This document shows positions 22,050 to 34,906 of a DNA stretch of 64,000 nt, one piece after another. The translations under genes and the position numbers were made by a program. Source of the stretch: Prostheceraeus crozeri. Taxonomy: Eukaryota > Platyhelminthes > Polycladida > Euryleptidae. The notes beneath the pieces were generated by a model. That model saw only the letters and a program-made list of their open reading frames with translations. It was not told where the DNA came from and did not search any database. The stretch is taken from assembly GCA_907163375.1 (NCBI GenBank), contig CAJQUW010016142.1, positions 124,001 through 188,000 on the forward strand, given 5' to 3'. Numbering within the stretch: position 1 is the stretch's first letter; the number at the start of each line of letters is the position of its first letter.

Positions 22050-23588
22050 CTATATCAAACCACAGTCTCATATTGTACAGTGATAGAGAAATTGTAGTCG
22101 CTCATACAGCTATGGCAACAAGCACATATCATGCTGTTTCACTTTCCCACACATTTTGATGCATAGAAGTAGATGATAGTAGCCTTTCTGAGGTATCGTT
22201 AATTTTTATGTATTGGTAGTCAGAACAGCAGTTTGTGACCAAAGCTACAAGTCTACCAGAGACCGGACACAGCAAACTGAAGAATCAGTCCAGTTAGATT
22301 AGATTCCGCATGAAACTGGCGCTTTGCCTAAAATCCACTAGAAAAGTGCTGTCTTGACGCTTAGTTTCTTCAAGAATATGAATCAATACGGCTCGATTGA
22401 ACTGTTCCTCATCAATGAGCTATTATGAAGGATGAATGATATTGGGCGTGGCAGCAGTTCTATAAATAGATGCTAATCAAATACAGTTTTTTAATGAGGA
22501 AGTACTCAATCTTTTAATGTTGCGGTGACCTTTCCATTTCACTTCCTTTGAATGTCATGAGAATTTTCAAGAGTTGTTCAGATGATTCTATTTCCATGTA
22601 GAATTGATAAAATCACAACGACTCACACGCATGACTTTCTGAAAGGGTGTACAGATCATATTTCGGAAAATGAGATCTTTGAATATCTAAACATGGACTG
22701 CCAACATTCTGAGACATCATCTACATCGACTTCGATCCTTTACTCTTCTTGCTTAAAGGAATGCTTTCTGTAGTACCTGAACGAGGATGAAATATATTCA
22801 CAAAATGTAAATGCTGGGATCACTCCTTTCACTTATGCTTATAACGACATGTAAGGTTGCTGGTCCTGTGAAACCAAACTTATAAAACAGCCAAAACTGA
22901 TTTTTTCACAAGAAAACAAAGTTTCTTTTTCTTGATCCATATATTTAAATGCAAATTAGCTGAAATACAGGGGAGCTGCTCTGATGAATTAAGATCATTC
23001 AAAATACTTCCTATGTTTGCCTAAAAGATGAGCTGATGCGGTAGAAGATTATCATGTAAGATGATAGTCTGTCTGAGCTTGTTTTCTACGTCAAGCAACG
23101 CACTGGAGATTCACAAATTTTACAATAATAATTTTTCAACTTGAAAAAATTAGTTCTACATAGTCTCCGCAACGTGTCGATTAACTGCATCGGAATAAAG
23201 AAATTCAGACAGACTGTCCAACAATTGATGCTAATTTTCTGTCGCATCATCTTTCAAATTTCAAGTTGCCACTTCAAGCAAAATTTCTAACATCGAAGAG
23301 GTCGAAGCCTTGTTTGTAATCAAGATGTTTCCATAGCTTACATTGAAGAGTGACAGAAGTGTAGAATGACAGTCCGAACATTTAGATATTTCCCTGGATA
23401 ATACAATTGATATCAAAGTTATTTGTTGACACCATCATGCACATATTGAAGAAAGTTGTCTTTCCTCAGTTCAGAGACATTGACAGATGCGTTGAAATGA
23501 TAATAATGTGTGCATGCAGTAAGCGTAAGATCTATCTTCAACCATACACTACTGCCTGATCCGCCAATTACGTACCTAGTGTCGGACC
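22050..23588. other. Intron 3 segment without recognised gene
   Basis: AT-rich sequence with short open frames only. Nothing identifiable. Confidence 0.35.
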
Positions 23589-24155
23589 TGTATCATCCTT
23601 GTTGACCCTGACATGCTACAATGGATGCAGGCATATAAGGGCACTCCATTAACTACCTTGATGGGGCGGTCTTCATTCTTCATCCACCCAGGTTCGGTAT
23701 GTGTCATGCTGATTTTCAGCAAAGTCGAACTTGTCGATCAGCAATTGTCTGAATTATCAGCGACGTCCTCATTAGCACTGACTCCGGCACCTCATCAGGA
23801 ACACATCGCCAGTTATCCAGTTACGGAGGTGTCCCCAATCATCAGCACCAGCTCGTGGGATTGAAAAAGCCAACCGGAACCAGCCAGACAGACAGACTCC
23901 CAAAGAATTCCCATTGATTGGTCTGTGTTAACTGGAACTGTTCCCCCACAATCACCAAATGGGGCCTCTTTCCTCTCCGGGATGAAATGTCAGCACTCTA
24001 CCACAGCATCGATGCCCCACAGTACTAAAGAGTTGAACCTGGCGGTCAGCTTAGTTGACAATAATGCACACATTGGCCTATTTGGCAACACTTCTGAACC
24101 TAAAGTTGTGTATGCATACCTACTGATGCATCGTTTGCATCATCTTAGCGATTGA
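23589..24155 (+). pseudogene. Uncharacterised long open frame interrupted once
   Basis: One plus-strand frame runs about 180 codons from just after a TAG near 23574 to the stop at 24153-24155, with a single TGA at 23862-23864. The local composition is much richer in G+C than its flanks. Readable parts include DPDMLQWMQAYKGTPL, SELSATSSLALTPAPHQEHI, TDSQRIPIDWSVLTGTV and NGASFLSGMKCQHS. I do not recognise the family. It may be a decayed host exon, a retrocopy or part of an unidentified mobile element. No terminal repeats, poly(A) or clear splice sites were found, so the limits are those of the open frame only. Confidence 0.3.
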
Positions 24156-25956
24156 GTCAAATAGGACTTTAACATGAAACTGATGTATTCTTCACCTGTC
24201 TGAATTTGCCAAATAATGTTAACAAATGCTTTCATGTTTACTGAGTTTGCAGTGTTTGAAGAAAATTCAATATTTGCCTAAAGACACTCAGACATCTGAA
24301 CTTCAACTTACTTGAATATTTCATCGATAGTTAAGTGTAAATACTACTTTCCTTGCACAATTGAGGTGAGCTGCATACCTATCATTGCACAATTCGTTCT
24401 TAAGAGGATAAAATTTTCAAGATTTTAACTTTGAAATTTTTATATTCAAATTTTCATGAAGGTTAGGCCTATGTCTAAATTGTATTTTCTTCGCACGCTT
24501 GTTCAAGTTCTTTCCCCGTATGTAGACTCGTAGATTACTTCGTAGATCTTTTTGTACTTGAGTGCACTTGAAATAGAAAACTCAAATTATTAGATATCAT
24601 AAAAACTTAAAATATTGAAATCATATGAGTGGCCATGCACTGTAGATTCTATAGATACCGCCTTTCAAGTTGAAGATTTGGCGCAATCTAACTTCTTATT
24701 TGCACTGCATACAGGCACAAAAATAGGGCCAAACGTAAAGGGGACATTTGTTTCCAACAACATATGGAGCAAAAGTTTTACAAATGGTCTCTTCTTTGCC
24801 CACTCGAGGTATCCAAATGTTCTCCTGTCTTTATCTCCTCTTTGACTATCAGATCGATTCATTCAGTGTCACCTTCGGGGGTCCCTCTGTCCGATATTTT
24901 GTTTTAATAAATGTGAAATCTACTTATTATTGTCAGTATATCTAACTAATGCTCTAACTAGAACTTGTCGATCAATTTAATTGACGATTTAGCGACTGAG
25001 GGGATAAGTTTGGATATGACAGGAGCCACGTTTGTCCCATGATCGTTGATTTTCTTTGATTTTTTTAGATTCATTTGATTGTTAGAGTACATGTAGTAAT
25101 GACAGTTAATGTCAATCTTCAGCAAGTCGGGTATTGATGTTGTAAATCCAATTGCAAAAGTAAATAACATATGAAAGAGGATCATGGTAACAGCTAATTT
25201 TGTCACAGTCAAAACAGGATAAAATAGCCACCGGCTACATGAGTTAATTTCAGACTTAGAAGTGAGCCAATATGGCTAGTTAGCCAAAAGCGCTTGATCT
25301 AGTCTTGCTATCTACAATACATGTAATTAAATGTCTCGTCGCCTTTTCAGTTTGCTGGCTCGCAACGTGCATTAAGTACAGCACCATAGTAATGGACTGG
25401 TCTTTGACTGAAAACATCGGCTCCTTTCCTTCTCTGAATGGAAGAAATGGTGCTGCTGATCATGTCTGCCTGAAGCTTCTTTAGCGTTAATTCATTAACC
25501 AATAACTTAATGAAGCATAATTTTATCGCTTCTTTAGTGCAATTGCTGAAAATTACTTGTAGGCAAACAAGTTGCCGGAAGTAATATCGGAAATCTGTTC
25601 CTTGTTAAGTTTTGCCCTCAAATCGCAAGAAATGTGAAAACAGAAAGAAGGCTTGGAGTGTCGCATCCTTCCCGAGTAGCTTTGCAGTATGTTGTGACTC
25701 CTGAACAGCTCAGCACTGAGTTGTAGTTTGTTCATGTTTTCATTTAGTGCGGTGCAATTATGCTGATATTAGCAACAGCCAGAAAGAAAATTGTATTGTG
25801 AGAAAATTCTTCATTTTTTCACATTTATTTGTTGATGCCTGGATTAATTTTTCTGATAAGTACTATATTGGATGCGATATTTCGTGATTGGAGAATACAA
25901 TCCGCCTGTATGAGCCTGTTCAATGCCACACTGAATGATTTACGGTTTCATCAGCT
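24156..25956. other. Intron 3 segment without recognised gene
   Basis: AT-rich sequence containing one TAGGCCTA (24464). Minor open frames on both strands show no protein-like features. Confidence 0.35.
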
Positions 25957-26140
25957 GATCTGATGGCCTTGTGGTGGAGGGTTTGCGTGCACGTCCTCAC
26001 CGCTATAAAGCTGCTGGTTCAAGCTTGACCATGACAAATGAGACATAACAGGCTGAAACATGCAATGATGGTTTCATTTGTTGAGATTTGACAAATTTAT
26101 AGATAACCGGCTCGCCTATAAAAAGTTATTGTATTGAAGA
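25957..26140 (+). repeat. tRNA-derived SINE-like repeat
   Basis: TGGCCTTGTGGTGGAGGG at 25962-25980 is A-box-like and GCTGGTTCAAGCTTGACC at 26011-26028 is B-box-like, about 45 bp apart as in tRNAs. The non-tRNA stretch to about 26140 would be the SINE body. Termini were not resolved. Confidence 0.5.
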
Positions 26141-26190
26141 AATGAAGAAATGAAAATTGCGATCGGCGCCGATGAGCATGCTTAAATAGA

Positions 26191-26961
26191 TAATAATAAT
26201 AATAATGAAGACTTTATTGATGTCAGTACAAAAAGCGGTATGACAATATAGGTAGAACGTGCAATTTCGACAACTATGAGTGTACAGCGTATTTAACAAC
26301 AGACTTATTGTACATTGGTTTACGGTTCAAAGGAATCAAGGTTCTCGTCTGTCGAAGATCATAGAGAAAGCGTTTCTTGAAAAAACAATTGAGAGGATGA
26401 CTTTCATGGTCTGAAATAGACTTGATCAATTTGATACATGATTTATCCAATCTGTTCTTCAAAGGGGCTACGCCGGCCAAGCCAGACCACTTCAAGGCTA
26501 AGCGATCCAGGTTTTCAAACTTTTTAAAGTATTTCACTCCAATGTCACACAATACCGGCCAACAGTATGACAGATGGCAAAATACAAGTCCCATGTAAAC
26601 TTGAAAAATAATGTTCGATGAGTTACCATTAGTCTTAAGGCGTTTAATAATAGAGACTTCGACACATTTTGTTGTAAACATTAGAGAATTGAATGTACCA
26701 CTTCAAGTCGGAGGAAAAGTGTATACCGAGAATTTTTACACAATCAACCTCATCAACACATGAACCATTAATGTTTATTGGTAAGGAGTTATGCGGGGAG
26801 CGTTGAATACGCATGAGTTTCGTCTTTTTGGCATTGATGATCAATTTCTTATCGGTAGATTCATTTAAGGTACTCCGAAAACTTAAAGTCATCTTTTCCA
26901 TTTCTCGAATTGACCCAAGTTTCATCAGATTTGCTCCCAGTTCAAGTGCACAATAGGCCAA
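26191..26961 (-). mobile_element. 5'-truncated non-LTR retrotransposon (Jockey/CR1-like LINE)
   Basis: Minus-strand remnant of the C-terminal part of a LINE reverse transcriptase. LIINAKKTKLMRI, VDEVDCVKILGIHFSSDLKW, then after a frame change VSIIKRLKTNG, VYMGLVFCHLSYCWPVL and LDRLALKWSGL form the thumb and downstream region (NxKKTxxM..., VKxLGIxxxxxLxW, AxxxPxLxYCxxxW). The catalytic ADD box is not present, so truncation lies just after it, near 26961. The 3' end is marked on the plus strand by (AAT)n at 26191-26206, i.e. an (ATT)n tail of the element. There is one frameshift near 26675. No target duplication was found. Confidence 0.8.
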
Positions 26962-27140
26962 TCTTAGTTAGCCGCACGAATTGTGGTCAACTATTCAAAG
27001 TATAATGCTGGCTTAAAATCGCTGATATCTTGGTATTAGCTGTTTGGCTTGACGGTTAATACTATGTTGCCTTTGGGAGTGAAGCCAACTGATTGGATTG
27101 CGCAGATTCTTCAATTGAGGACTTATTTTCATACTGTCGC

Positions 27141-27213
27141 TCGTCGATAGCTCAGTTGGTAGAGCGTTGGCCTAGAATGCCAGAGGTCGGTGGTTCAAAT
27201 CCACCAAGACGTG
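27141..27213 (+). repeat. tRNA-like sequence, anticodon AGA, probably SINE head or pseudogene
   Basis: A cloverleaf is readable. The D-arm is GCTC AGTTGGTA GAGC, the anticodon arm TTGGC CTAGAAT GCCAG (anticodon AGA) and the T-arm GGTGG TTCAAAT CCACC. The acceptor pairs only at 2-71 to 5-68, with mismatches at 1-72, 6-67 and 7-66. AGA would be serine, yet the long variable arm of tRNA-Ser is missing (five bases only). Pol III A and B boxes are good. I read it as a tRNA pseudogene or SINE head rather than a working tRNA. Confidence 0.6.
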
Positions 27214-30095
27214 TAGTCATTTTCCGTATCTGAAATTATCATTCATCGGTAGGGGAATGACGTCTTCATTCTCCACTCACTTTAATGGTGTCTAATCATT
27301 ATCATGATCTGCGGTACCTGGAGCGGACGAATGTGCTGCAGCTTTGTTCAAAATGTGATTACAACACGTTGCAAGCATTCGTTTCATTCTTGAATGACAT
27401 AATCACTGCATAGTATGAGTCATCGCAATTTTCATCACACAAGAAGGATGCCGCTTATCGCATTTTGCATAAAATCAGATTTTTAATTGTCTTTACGGAA
27501 ACGACGAGCGGACCATTTCAAATTTCAATGCAAATCTGTCACTTATAAGCTCACTTACTAAAATTTACTTGTTTGTTAGATATTCTCGACACAGCGAAAA
27601 AGCGCGGTTTTCTCAAAATTTCCATTGCGGCGCTTATCACGTTTTGCATACATAACTTCCAATATTGCTTTGATGTGATCCTCATTTATCACTGCGAACA
27701 ACAGACCATCAAGTGACAGCTAAACTTAATAAAACGTTTCACAAAGTCTTAGTTTATGCTACATTCATTTGATGACGTCACCATTTTATGATAGATGACG
27801 TCACTCTTGAAATAGGTTAATAATGCCTGAAATGTTTTGTCATTTTCTTTGGACCCTTTGCCTTTAGTACTGCTAATTCATAATCGACAAAATTCTGGAA
27901 GCAAATTTGTGCTGTTATTTTTCTATATTTTTTCGGTCTGCTGCCTACTGTGACCATAGATCACACTCATTGAATGTTCAACATGTTTCAGGTGTAGACT
28001 CAAGTTCTGCGTTTGTCGGAAATTCGTCCATAATACGACACAATCACGAACACGAATTAGAAATTCTATACCTTAACACGAAAAATAGCACGACCAATTT
28101 TTTCTAAATAAAAGATTTATTGGTTGTAAAACATAATAGATATAAAAATAACAAAAAGAAATAGGCCTATCTCTTAGTAATACTGGAGCAGATTACACCA
28201 GATTCAATGAGAGGTTATTATAGGTTACTAGTAATGGCTAGCAGTTTCCAAGCAGATGCCTCATTTGTCTCGGATTCAATTGAAAAACTAAAAATGAACT
28301 CGACTTCAATATTACGCAATTGCAGTGTATTAGTTGGTAATCGGCTTCAACACGAAATGAAGCGGAAATTTTCAAAGTGAAAACACGAACACGAGCACGA
28401 TGCAGCATGGTCGCACACCTCCAGTTTAGATATGTCTCTATTATGTGTGTAAAGCTTGAAAGCGCTTCAAGCAATCATTCTACCCGCCAAATCCCCAACA
28501 TTAAACACACGTAACATCTTTGCTCTGTTAACATAGAAAAAGTATAGGCAGACATTTTCATTGTCATTAAGTTGCTCTACATTTTGATTTACCAACCATT
28601 ATCCTGGGAATCGAAAACCACTAAGCTACTCACCCTGAATTTATTATCTTCTTGAATATTAATTTTGCTTTATTCGGCTCATATTGCAATTAATAAAGCT
28701 TTCAGATAAAATCTCTGATGATATAGCGTATTGCAAATTCATGTAATTACAGTCACCGTTTGAAGTTTGACACAAATTTGGCAATTGCTTTCAAAAGATG
28801 TCATTCGATTTTCTTTGATGAAATTTTTATAACACGCTCCTTTCAATTTTCTGCTCCTCATCACAGTCGAGGCAGATTTGTGTGAATTTCTGACATCATG
28901 ATAGAAGCACTTTTCACTTAGACTTGTGCTGAAATTTTTACTCAAGGAATAAAAATATTCATTTACATGCAGATGATAAAAATTGATGCTGTTCAGTTGA
29001 ACGATACATTCAGGAACTGACATGTTTCAGGTGATTTTCAATTAATGAAGCGTTTTCGAAATTTTTTTCAGGGCTTTAATTAAAGTCGCATTTATTGAGC
29101 ATCTGAAGTCACAAACATCGTGCAAAAACAGGAGAGCAACTTTTCTTGCGAGTACTTCCTTTTTCCATATCGTACTGAATATGACATAGAAATTCATGAG
29201 TGAGAACCATGGCCATCTCTACAGGCAGGTTTTTCTGGACGTCCTGTGTGATCCTGTCTCTAATGACTTGAGCTGTGCAATTTGCACGTTTATGAGTCAG
29301 AGAACTATTAACGAATGTTCCAATTATGCATCGTTCGTTTAATGTAGTTGATCAGAAGCAGCTAAAATCAGTGATTATGTATTTTATGATTGCAAAATCA
29401 AAAAAATTACCAAGAAATCATAAAATTCAATTCAAATATACTATTCAATCATTTATCTACAATGTTGCTCTTGTACTCAAGCACAAGCACTGACCCAGAA
29501 CTGAAAAGAAGAACCAGGTTTGAAAGATGGGGATCTAGCTCTATTTTCCAAATGATTTTTGCTGACCTCTGGTCAATAATCTGTTATCATCAACCAAGTC
29601 AGTTTATATGCATGTCATTTGACGCAAACGCAAAAAAAGACATAGACGATTATTGACTTAATATGGTAGATAAGAAATACTGCACACGCCTAACACATTG
29701 AACTGAAATACTAGATCTGTGCTTTGACAGACATAGATAAAAACTTATCATTTAAGATATTTCAAAAAAAGGTGTGTAGTACTCAAATTCAGACCTAATG
29801 AAGATCAAAGATCTTTTGATTTCTACATCAATCAGATGAAATTATTGACAGTGTTGCCATTACTGTCATTTGAATTTAAATTGGAATTGCATTGAATTAA
29901 ACTTGCATTATTGTCGAGAAGAAACTTCATGTCAAGCACAGATGGGCACCGTCATAGATTTGATCTCTATTGGTAATCGCAACTTTCGAAAACAAATACT
30001 CCTCTAAAAACGGATATTGTTGATTTAAATTGGGAACTCTCTTTGACTAAACGCTAATATGATTATCTGTTGAAATTTTGATGCTTCTCTTGCAG
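27214..30095 (+). other. Distal intron 3
   Basis: AT-rich intron. GCCGCTTATCGCATTTTGCA at 27450 and GGCGCTTATCACGTTTTGCA at about 27630 form a degenerate direct repeat about 180 bp apart. One TAGGCCTA lies at 28162. The segment ends at the strong acceptor TTCTCTTGCAG at 30085-30095. No gene is seen. Confidence 0.4.
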
Positions 30096-30215
30096 CCAAT
30101 AGGTTTGGGATTTGATCTTCGACTCCCTGAAGATGGATTAAGTCCGCCAAGATCGCGAACTACTTCATCAGATTTGTCACCTGTAAAATTGAACCTCAAA
30201 TCGACCGATATGAAA
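30096..30215 (+). CDS. Patj: PATJ/MPDZ-like scaffold, Ser/Pro-rich linker exon
   Basis: A 40-codon exon in phase 0 at both ends (TTGCAG|CCA and AAA|GTAAGT), so it fits the exon before and after it. It reads PIGLGFDLRLPEDGLSPPRS then RTTSSDLSPVKLNLKSTDMK. No domain is seen. It lies where PATJ/MPDZ proteins have a variable linker between two PDZ domains. SPPR and LSPVK are minimal proline-directed phosphorylation motifs, though this is only a motif match. Its assignment rests on splice signals, phase and position, since linkers are not conserved. It may be alternatively used. Confidence 0.65.
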
Positions 30216-30653
30216 GTAAGTCGAGATAAGAACGATTGAAATCTGTTGAAATTATATTTCAAATATATAGATTAGGCACGTCATTCACTTGCAAGTTCGA
30301 TTTCAAGATCAACTGTACTAAGAACATTCCAAATCTAGATTCACGAAGTGAATTATCTAAGATCTTTATCAGCAGTGATCGTCATGCAGTCAGAATTCGT
30401 CTTTTCTGCATGTGCAAATGTGGCAGATTAACTAGAAATATGGCAATGTACATCTCTTCGCGCATATTCCATCAGAAATATAATGAGTAGTATACAGTAG
30501 TGTGTATAGTTGTACGAAAGTTTCGCTTCCTAGGCTAAAACAATTCATGCATTCAAATAATAGCTTCTTGTTTGTGATCCTTCACAAAAATCGACGAAAA
30601 TTTAGAAGATTCCAAAATTGTGATGCAGAATTACCTCAAACCTGGAAACCCTA
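30216..30653 (+). other. Start of intron 4
   Basis: AT-rich intron with no recognised feature before the MITE. Confidence 0.4.
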
Positions 30654-30909
30654 CACTGTAAACCATTCACTACCAAACACATGCGAAGGATGCATACCAA
30701 AACGTTTGTTTGGTATGCTGTGTTTAGCCAGCCAATCACAGATAGACATTTTTCTCTCTCATCAATACATAGCAAACATATACGAACATATACGAAAGAA
30801 AGTCAATATTCGTATAAAAACATACCAATTATCTGTTAAGATACGAGAATCTCGTATGTGAATTTGATATCAATTTATACGCAATTTTCGTATACAGGGC
30901 TTTACAGTG
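30654..30909. mobile_element. TA-flanked MITE
   Basis: A 256-bp non-coding element with short inverted ends (CACTGTAAACC on the left, CACTGTAAAGCC on the opposite strand at the right) and TA on both sides. It contains a 10-bp palindrome GCATACCAAA...TTTGGTATGC and several TACGAA/TTCGTA stretches. Size and target fit a Tc1/mariner-driven MITE. Confidence 0.6.
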
Positions 30910-31705
30910 TATACTCGTATTTGTCAATGTAAGTCCTTGAAAAGAAGATTGACTATCGCTATTTCTGTATAAGCAACTTTATTGAATTACAAGTTGCACA
31001 TTTTGATCAATAACACGCAAAAAATCCAGAGGAAACCGTACGAAGAATGCTGGAAAGAGTTGATACAAATGATCAGCACAGTTACTACAAATGAGATAGA
31101 AATTAAGATAAAAAGTATTTGAAATCTAATAATCTTGGACATCAAAAGATACGTTTTATCAATGCTACTTTTCTATGATAACAGACAGTAGTATACAGTA
31201 TATTGCCAAGGTCTTTAGGAAAGGAGAGAATGAAAATTCAGTGGCAGATCCACCAAATGCAATAAACTTTGGCAGACAGACTTTCAAAAGGATTTCCAGA
31301 GATATTCTTGGCAGATGCATTGACAGATTTCACATGTACATGTACTGTGATTGTAATGTGATAGGACTGATGATTTCATAGCAACAAACAAGGAAATCTA
31401 GATATACATTGCAGGAATGGATGTTATATAGGATATATATTGCAGGCAAGACTTGAAGCCTTATTACGACACATTGGGCAGAGAAGTATCTTTGAAATCG
31501 ATTATTTCCTTTGCATGCATTTGAATTCTTCATGCAGATAGATAGCCTTGGTATTATTTAAAGTTAATACCACATAATGTTACAACGGGCGTTTCAGTTT
31601 CGTCCACTAAATTGGACAACCACCTGGGGACTTGGCATAGACATCTAAATGTCCTTGACAAAGTATTTTCTGCTTATTACAGCGCATTAGTATTCCGCCT
31701 GCCAG

Positions 31706-32240
31706 ACCGAGTTTCTTCATAGAACAAGGCCACAAATGAAACTTTCACAGAATGATGTACATCCTATTCCTACGCATCTACACGTCTGCTGCGGTTTACC
31801 TGGTTCAGACAGGATCAAAGAAAAACACATGTAAATCCAATGTGATTCTACTATGTTTTCTCTGGTTGTGAGAAGAGTTCTAGGCCCAGAACCGTACTAT
31901 TTGTCATGTGCATAATGTTATTACTTCCTATCGGTTTTGTACATACATGAAAATGCTGTGCTTGCCACTAATAGGAGGCTTTCTCAATCTGAATATGCTG
32001 AATTTCATAGACAAGCGTGTATGAGGATGATAAGAAATGACCTGAAGACATTCCAAATCAAATGCTATGGTTTTTGACTTGGTTCTTTCCATTTAATCAG
32101 AGAAGACATATGCCGAAAACTCCAATATAATTCCTATTGGAATTGCATTGTGTTTTCTTTGATCGTGTCTGACAAGAAGAGGGACATAGTAGAACTCGGC
32201 AGACGACTACATTCGTATTTCGTAGTAGGAAAATATTTCG
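31706..32240. repeat. Foldback family FB, copy a (truncated)
   Basis: The left arm begins GACCGAGTTTCTTCATAGAA and includes TTTCACAGAATGATGTACA and GTCAGACAGGATCAAAGAAA-like sequence. The inverted right arm (GTCTGACAAGAAGAGG, ACTCGGCAGACG) stops near 32240. The centre holds AAATGACCTGAAGACATTCC. The same pieces occur in copies at 38.1 and 46.2 kb. It is non-coding. Confidence 0.65.
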
Positions 32241-32250
32241 ATGTATTTAT

Positions 32251-32474
32251 AAAAGAAAACGTCGCTGAAATTGGGCAATAAAAATGTAACACGACTGGTT
32301 TGGAGTGGGAGTCAAGAATTGAGCTCCCACTCTTCCTCAGGAATTTTCAACAAAAATTCCTAATAAAAAATTTGCAAAAAATTCCTGAGGAAGAGTGGGA
32401 GCTCAATTTTTGACTTTCACTCGAAACCAATCGCACTATATTTATATTGCCCAATTACAGCGACGTTTTCTTTT
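32251..32474. mobile_element. Hairpin MITE, about 224 bp
   Basis: The left arm AAAAGAAAACGTCGCTGAAA...GAGTGGGAGTCAAGAATTGA, continuing GCTCCCACTCTTCCTCAGGA, is matched by an inverted right arm ending GCGACGTTTTCTTTT. Arms are about 100 bp with a ~30-bp loop of A-rich sequence. It is flanked by TTTAT/ATATA. There is no coding capacity. The two arms are similar enough to form one long hairpin RNA if transcribed within the intron. Confidence 0.75.
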
Positions 32475-32482
32475 ATATATAT

Positions 32483-34890
32483 TTCAAAGGACTTATTTTT
32501 GAAGTCAATCTAAAATTTGCCTTTAAATACCTTTGATTTGTTTAGCGTTTGAAGTAAATGAAGATGTTTTGAATTATTTCGATTCCTGAATTTGAGTTTT
32601 AGGAAGAGAGATAACAATGATGGAATCCGCCAAGAACTTGATCAAATATTTTACCGTACACTATTCGTTAATGATCTAAAATCGGTAGTTGATCGTTTTG
32701 GTCATGTCTTTGTCTTAATCATGTTCTGATGGAAATTGAATCTCCAGATGTGACTGCCAGCATGATGGGAATATTAGATTGATATTGATGAAATTATGTT
32801 GGAAATGCTGTTATTATTACATGGAAAAGTGCTATTAATTGTATGGAAAATAATAAGCAAATGTATATATTTTGCTTTTGGAGGATTCAAAACGGCTCTT
32901 TTAATTTCATCAATGCGAACATATTCAGTGCTAATGATTTCCTCAAATTTTAAAACATCCACTGATAGGTTTAACTTTCCTAAAACGGCAATTTAAAGTT
33001 TCTTTCTAAACGTGCTTTGATTTCAATTTCCAATTTATGAAGAACTTGCAAGGCAGCAAGATTTTAGATTATATTGCTTTATTGTCGTCACTATACACAT
33101 ATTTCTTGTAACAGGCAGCAGACAACACTTATTTTTTCATCCTCAATCTCTTGAGACGATAGATTTTGAAAGACTTCAAGTGTTTTGAATATTAGTAATC
33201 AGAAGATGTAATTTAAGAATTTTTCACTGTTGATGAAAAAAGACACGAAAAACGATTTTTTGGCACGAAAGCTTTCGTCCAATCTCTGTGTGTGCTAACC
33301 ATACCAAGAAAGGTTTCCTTTAAATTTTAGAGGCCGTTAAGGAATCCAGATACTTGTGTACAGAAGGATTTTATTAGTTAAATCTTTATTCATTTTCTTC
33401 ATTTCTTTTCTTTCTATGATTACTATAGAATATAGTTAATGACTCTCTGGATATACATGTCGAGTTTCATTAGATGAACGACTCCCGTACATTAGATTCC
33501 TTTCATCCACTGGTTCAAGAGGTCGATCTACCTTTCCGCACACGGCTCCCAACCACCGAATAAGAGGCACAACCCGGAGGTGCGTGCCCCCGAACATAGA
33601 ACCCAAACTACCCTACCACCGCGCCGCATCATTGCCTAGAATTAAAATATATATGCACTTTGACTCATATATGAGAGACTGAGAACCGAAAATTTAGATT
33701 GACTATCTTCAAGCGTGTGAATAAGGAACATACTTCTCAGGATCAGAAGGGTGGCAAATGACCATTTTGATTTTTAATTGAATATCCCATCTCGTGCATC
33801 TCCAGGTTAAGGTTTACGAGTGTATGAAAGCAAACCAATTATTATCTTAAGTGATTATATGTGAATTCCCTTTATCCTGTTCGATATTTATTTTTTCATC
33901 AACATCAAACTTACTTGGAGACATAAGCTGTAAATAAAGCACAAAAATTCAACGTCTATAAAATGACACAAATGAGAATTTTCCTTCTCTATCCGAACAC
34001 GAAATCGAAGATATTCTGTAAGTCCGACATGAGCCTGAATTTTAGTTAAGGTTTGTACTTATTTGCATGAGCAATTAATATATTGCGTGTATTTTTTCAT
34101 GAGGATAAAAAGAGCAAAAGCATGTTTCTTGAAATCCTAATCACATCATTGCAAACATTAACTTACAATACTTAAAATTATTGCCAAAAGGCTTATTTGC
34201 ATCTTGAAATAATCAATCGATATGAACGTCGGTTGTCAGCAAAAACCCTCAGGGAAGTGTCCTTGGGCCTTTTCTTTTTGGATTTGTTGTCGGTAGTTTT
34301 CATTATTCATGTTATCATTCATTTGTTAAAAAGCACGCGGATGATTTTTCTATTTTGCACTTTGTTCAAAAGTTGATAACAACGATAGTCTCCAACAGGA
34401 TTGAGATAATCTCATAATGTGGCCAATCGAGAACAAACAAGAACCTAACAGACAGCGTTCATTCTACTCTGTGCATCAACATCAAGTAGCAACCGACAAT
34501 ACATTTTCGCTTCTGCCTCCATTGACGGACATTCGAACAGGTAAAGCAGATGCCAGCCACCTAAATTAGACCGCGGTCACTGTATGAAGTTTAGCCATCT
34601 CACGAGCCGCTACCTCAGAAGTAGTTAATAATTACGAAGCAAATCTTCATTGTGACTTTTGAGAACAAATCACGAAACGAATGAAACGAATAATCTTTCC
34701 AATTCTATTTATGGAAAAATCATAGAATGCTTAATAGCTACAATTCATCATTCATTGTAAGCACAAATGACATTCTATAGAGAAATAATATAGCACACAA
34801 AAAGACAGTATTTTGCGGACGACGGAGGTTCTATCAATTTGCATCTTTCCAAGCATCAAAAGCCACCAGTTTGAAGATGAAAGGTTGGAT
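32483..34890. other. Intron 4 segment
   Basis: AT-rich sequence. A GC-rich patch at 33530-33625, read on the minus strand, starts GCGGCGCGGTGGTAGGGTAG, which resembles an A box, but no convincing B box follows. Nothing else is supportable. Confidence 0.35.
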
Positions 34891-34906
34891 GCATTCTGTG
34901 GCGCAA

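Noticed and set aside
27141-27213. Functional tRNA-Ser (AGA)
   Set aside because: Three acceptor mismatches and no long variable arm.
33500-33625. tRNA-like GC-rich patch on the minus strand
   Set aside because: A-box-like sequence present, but no convincing B box at the right distance.
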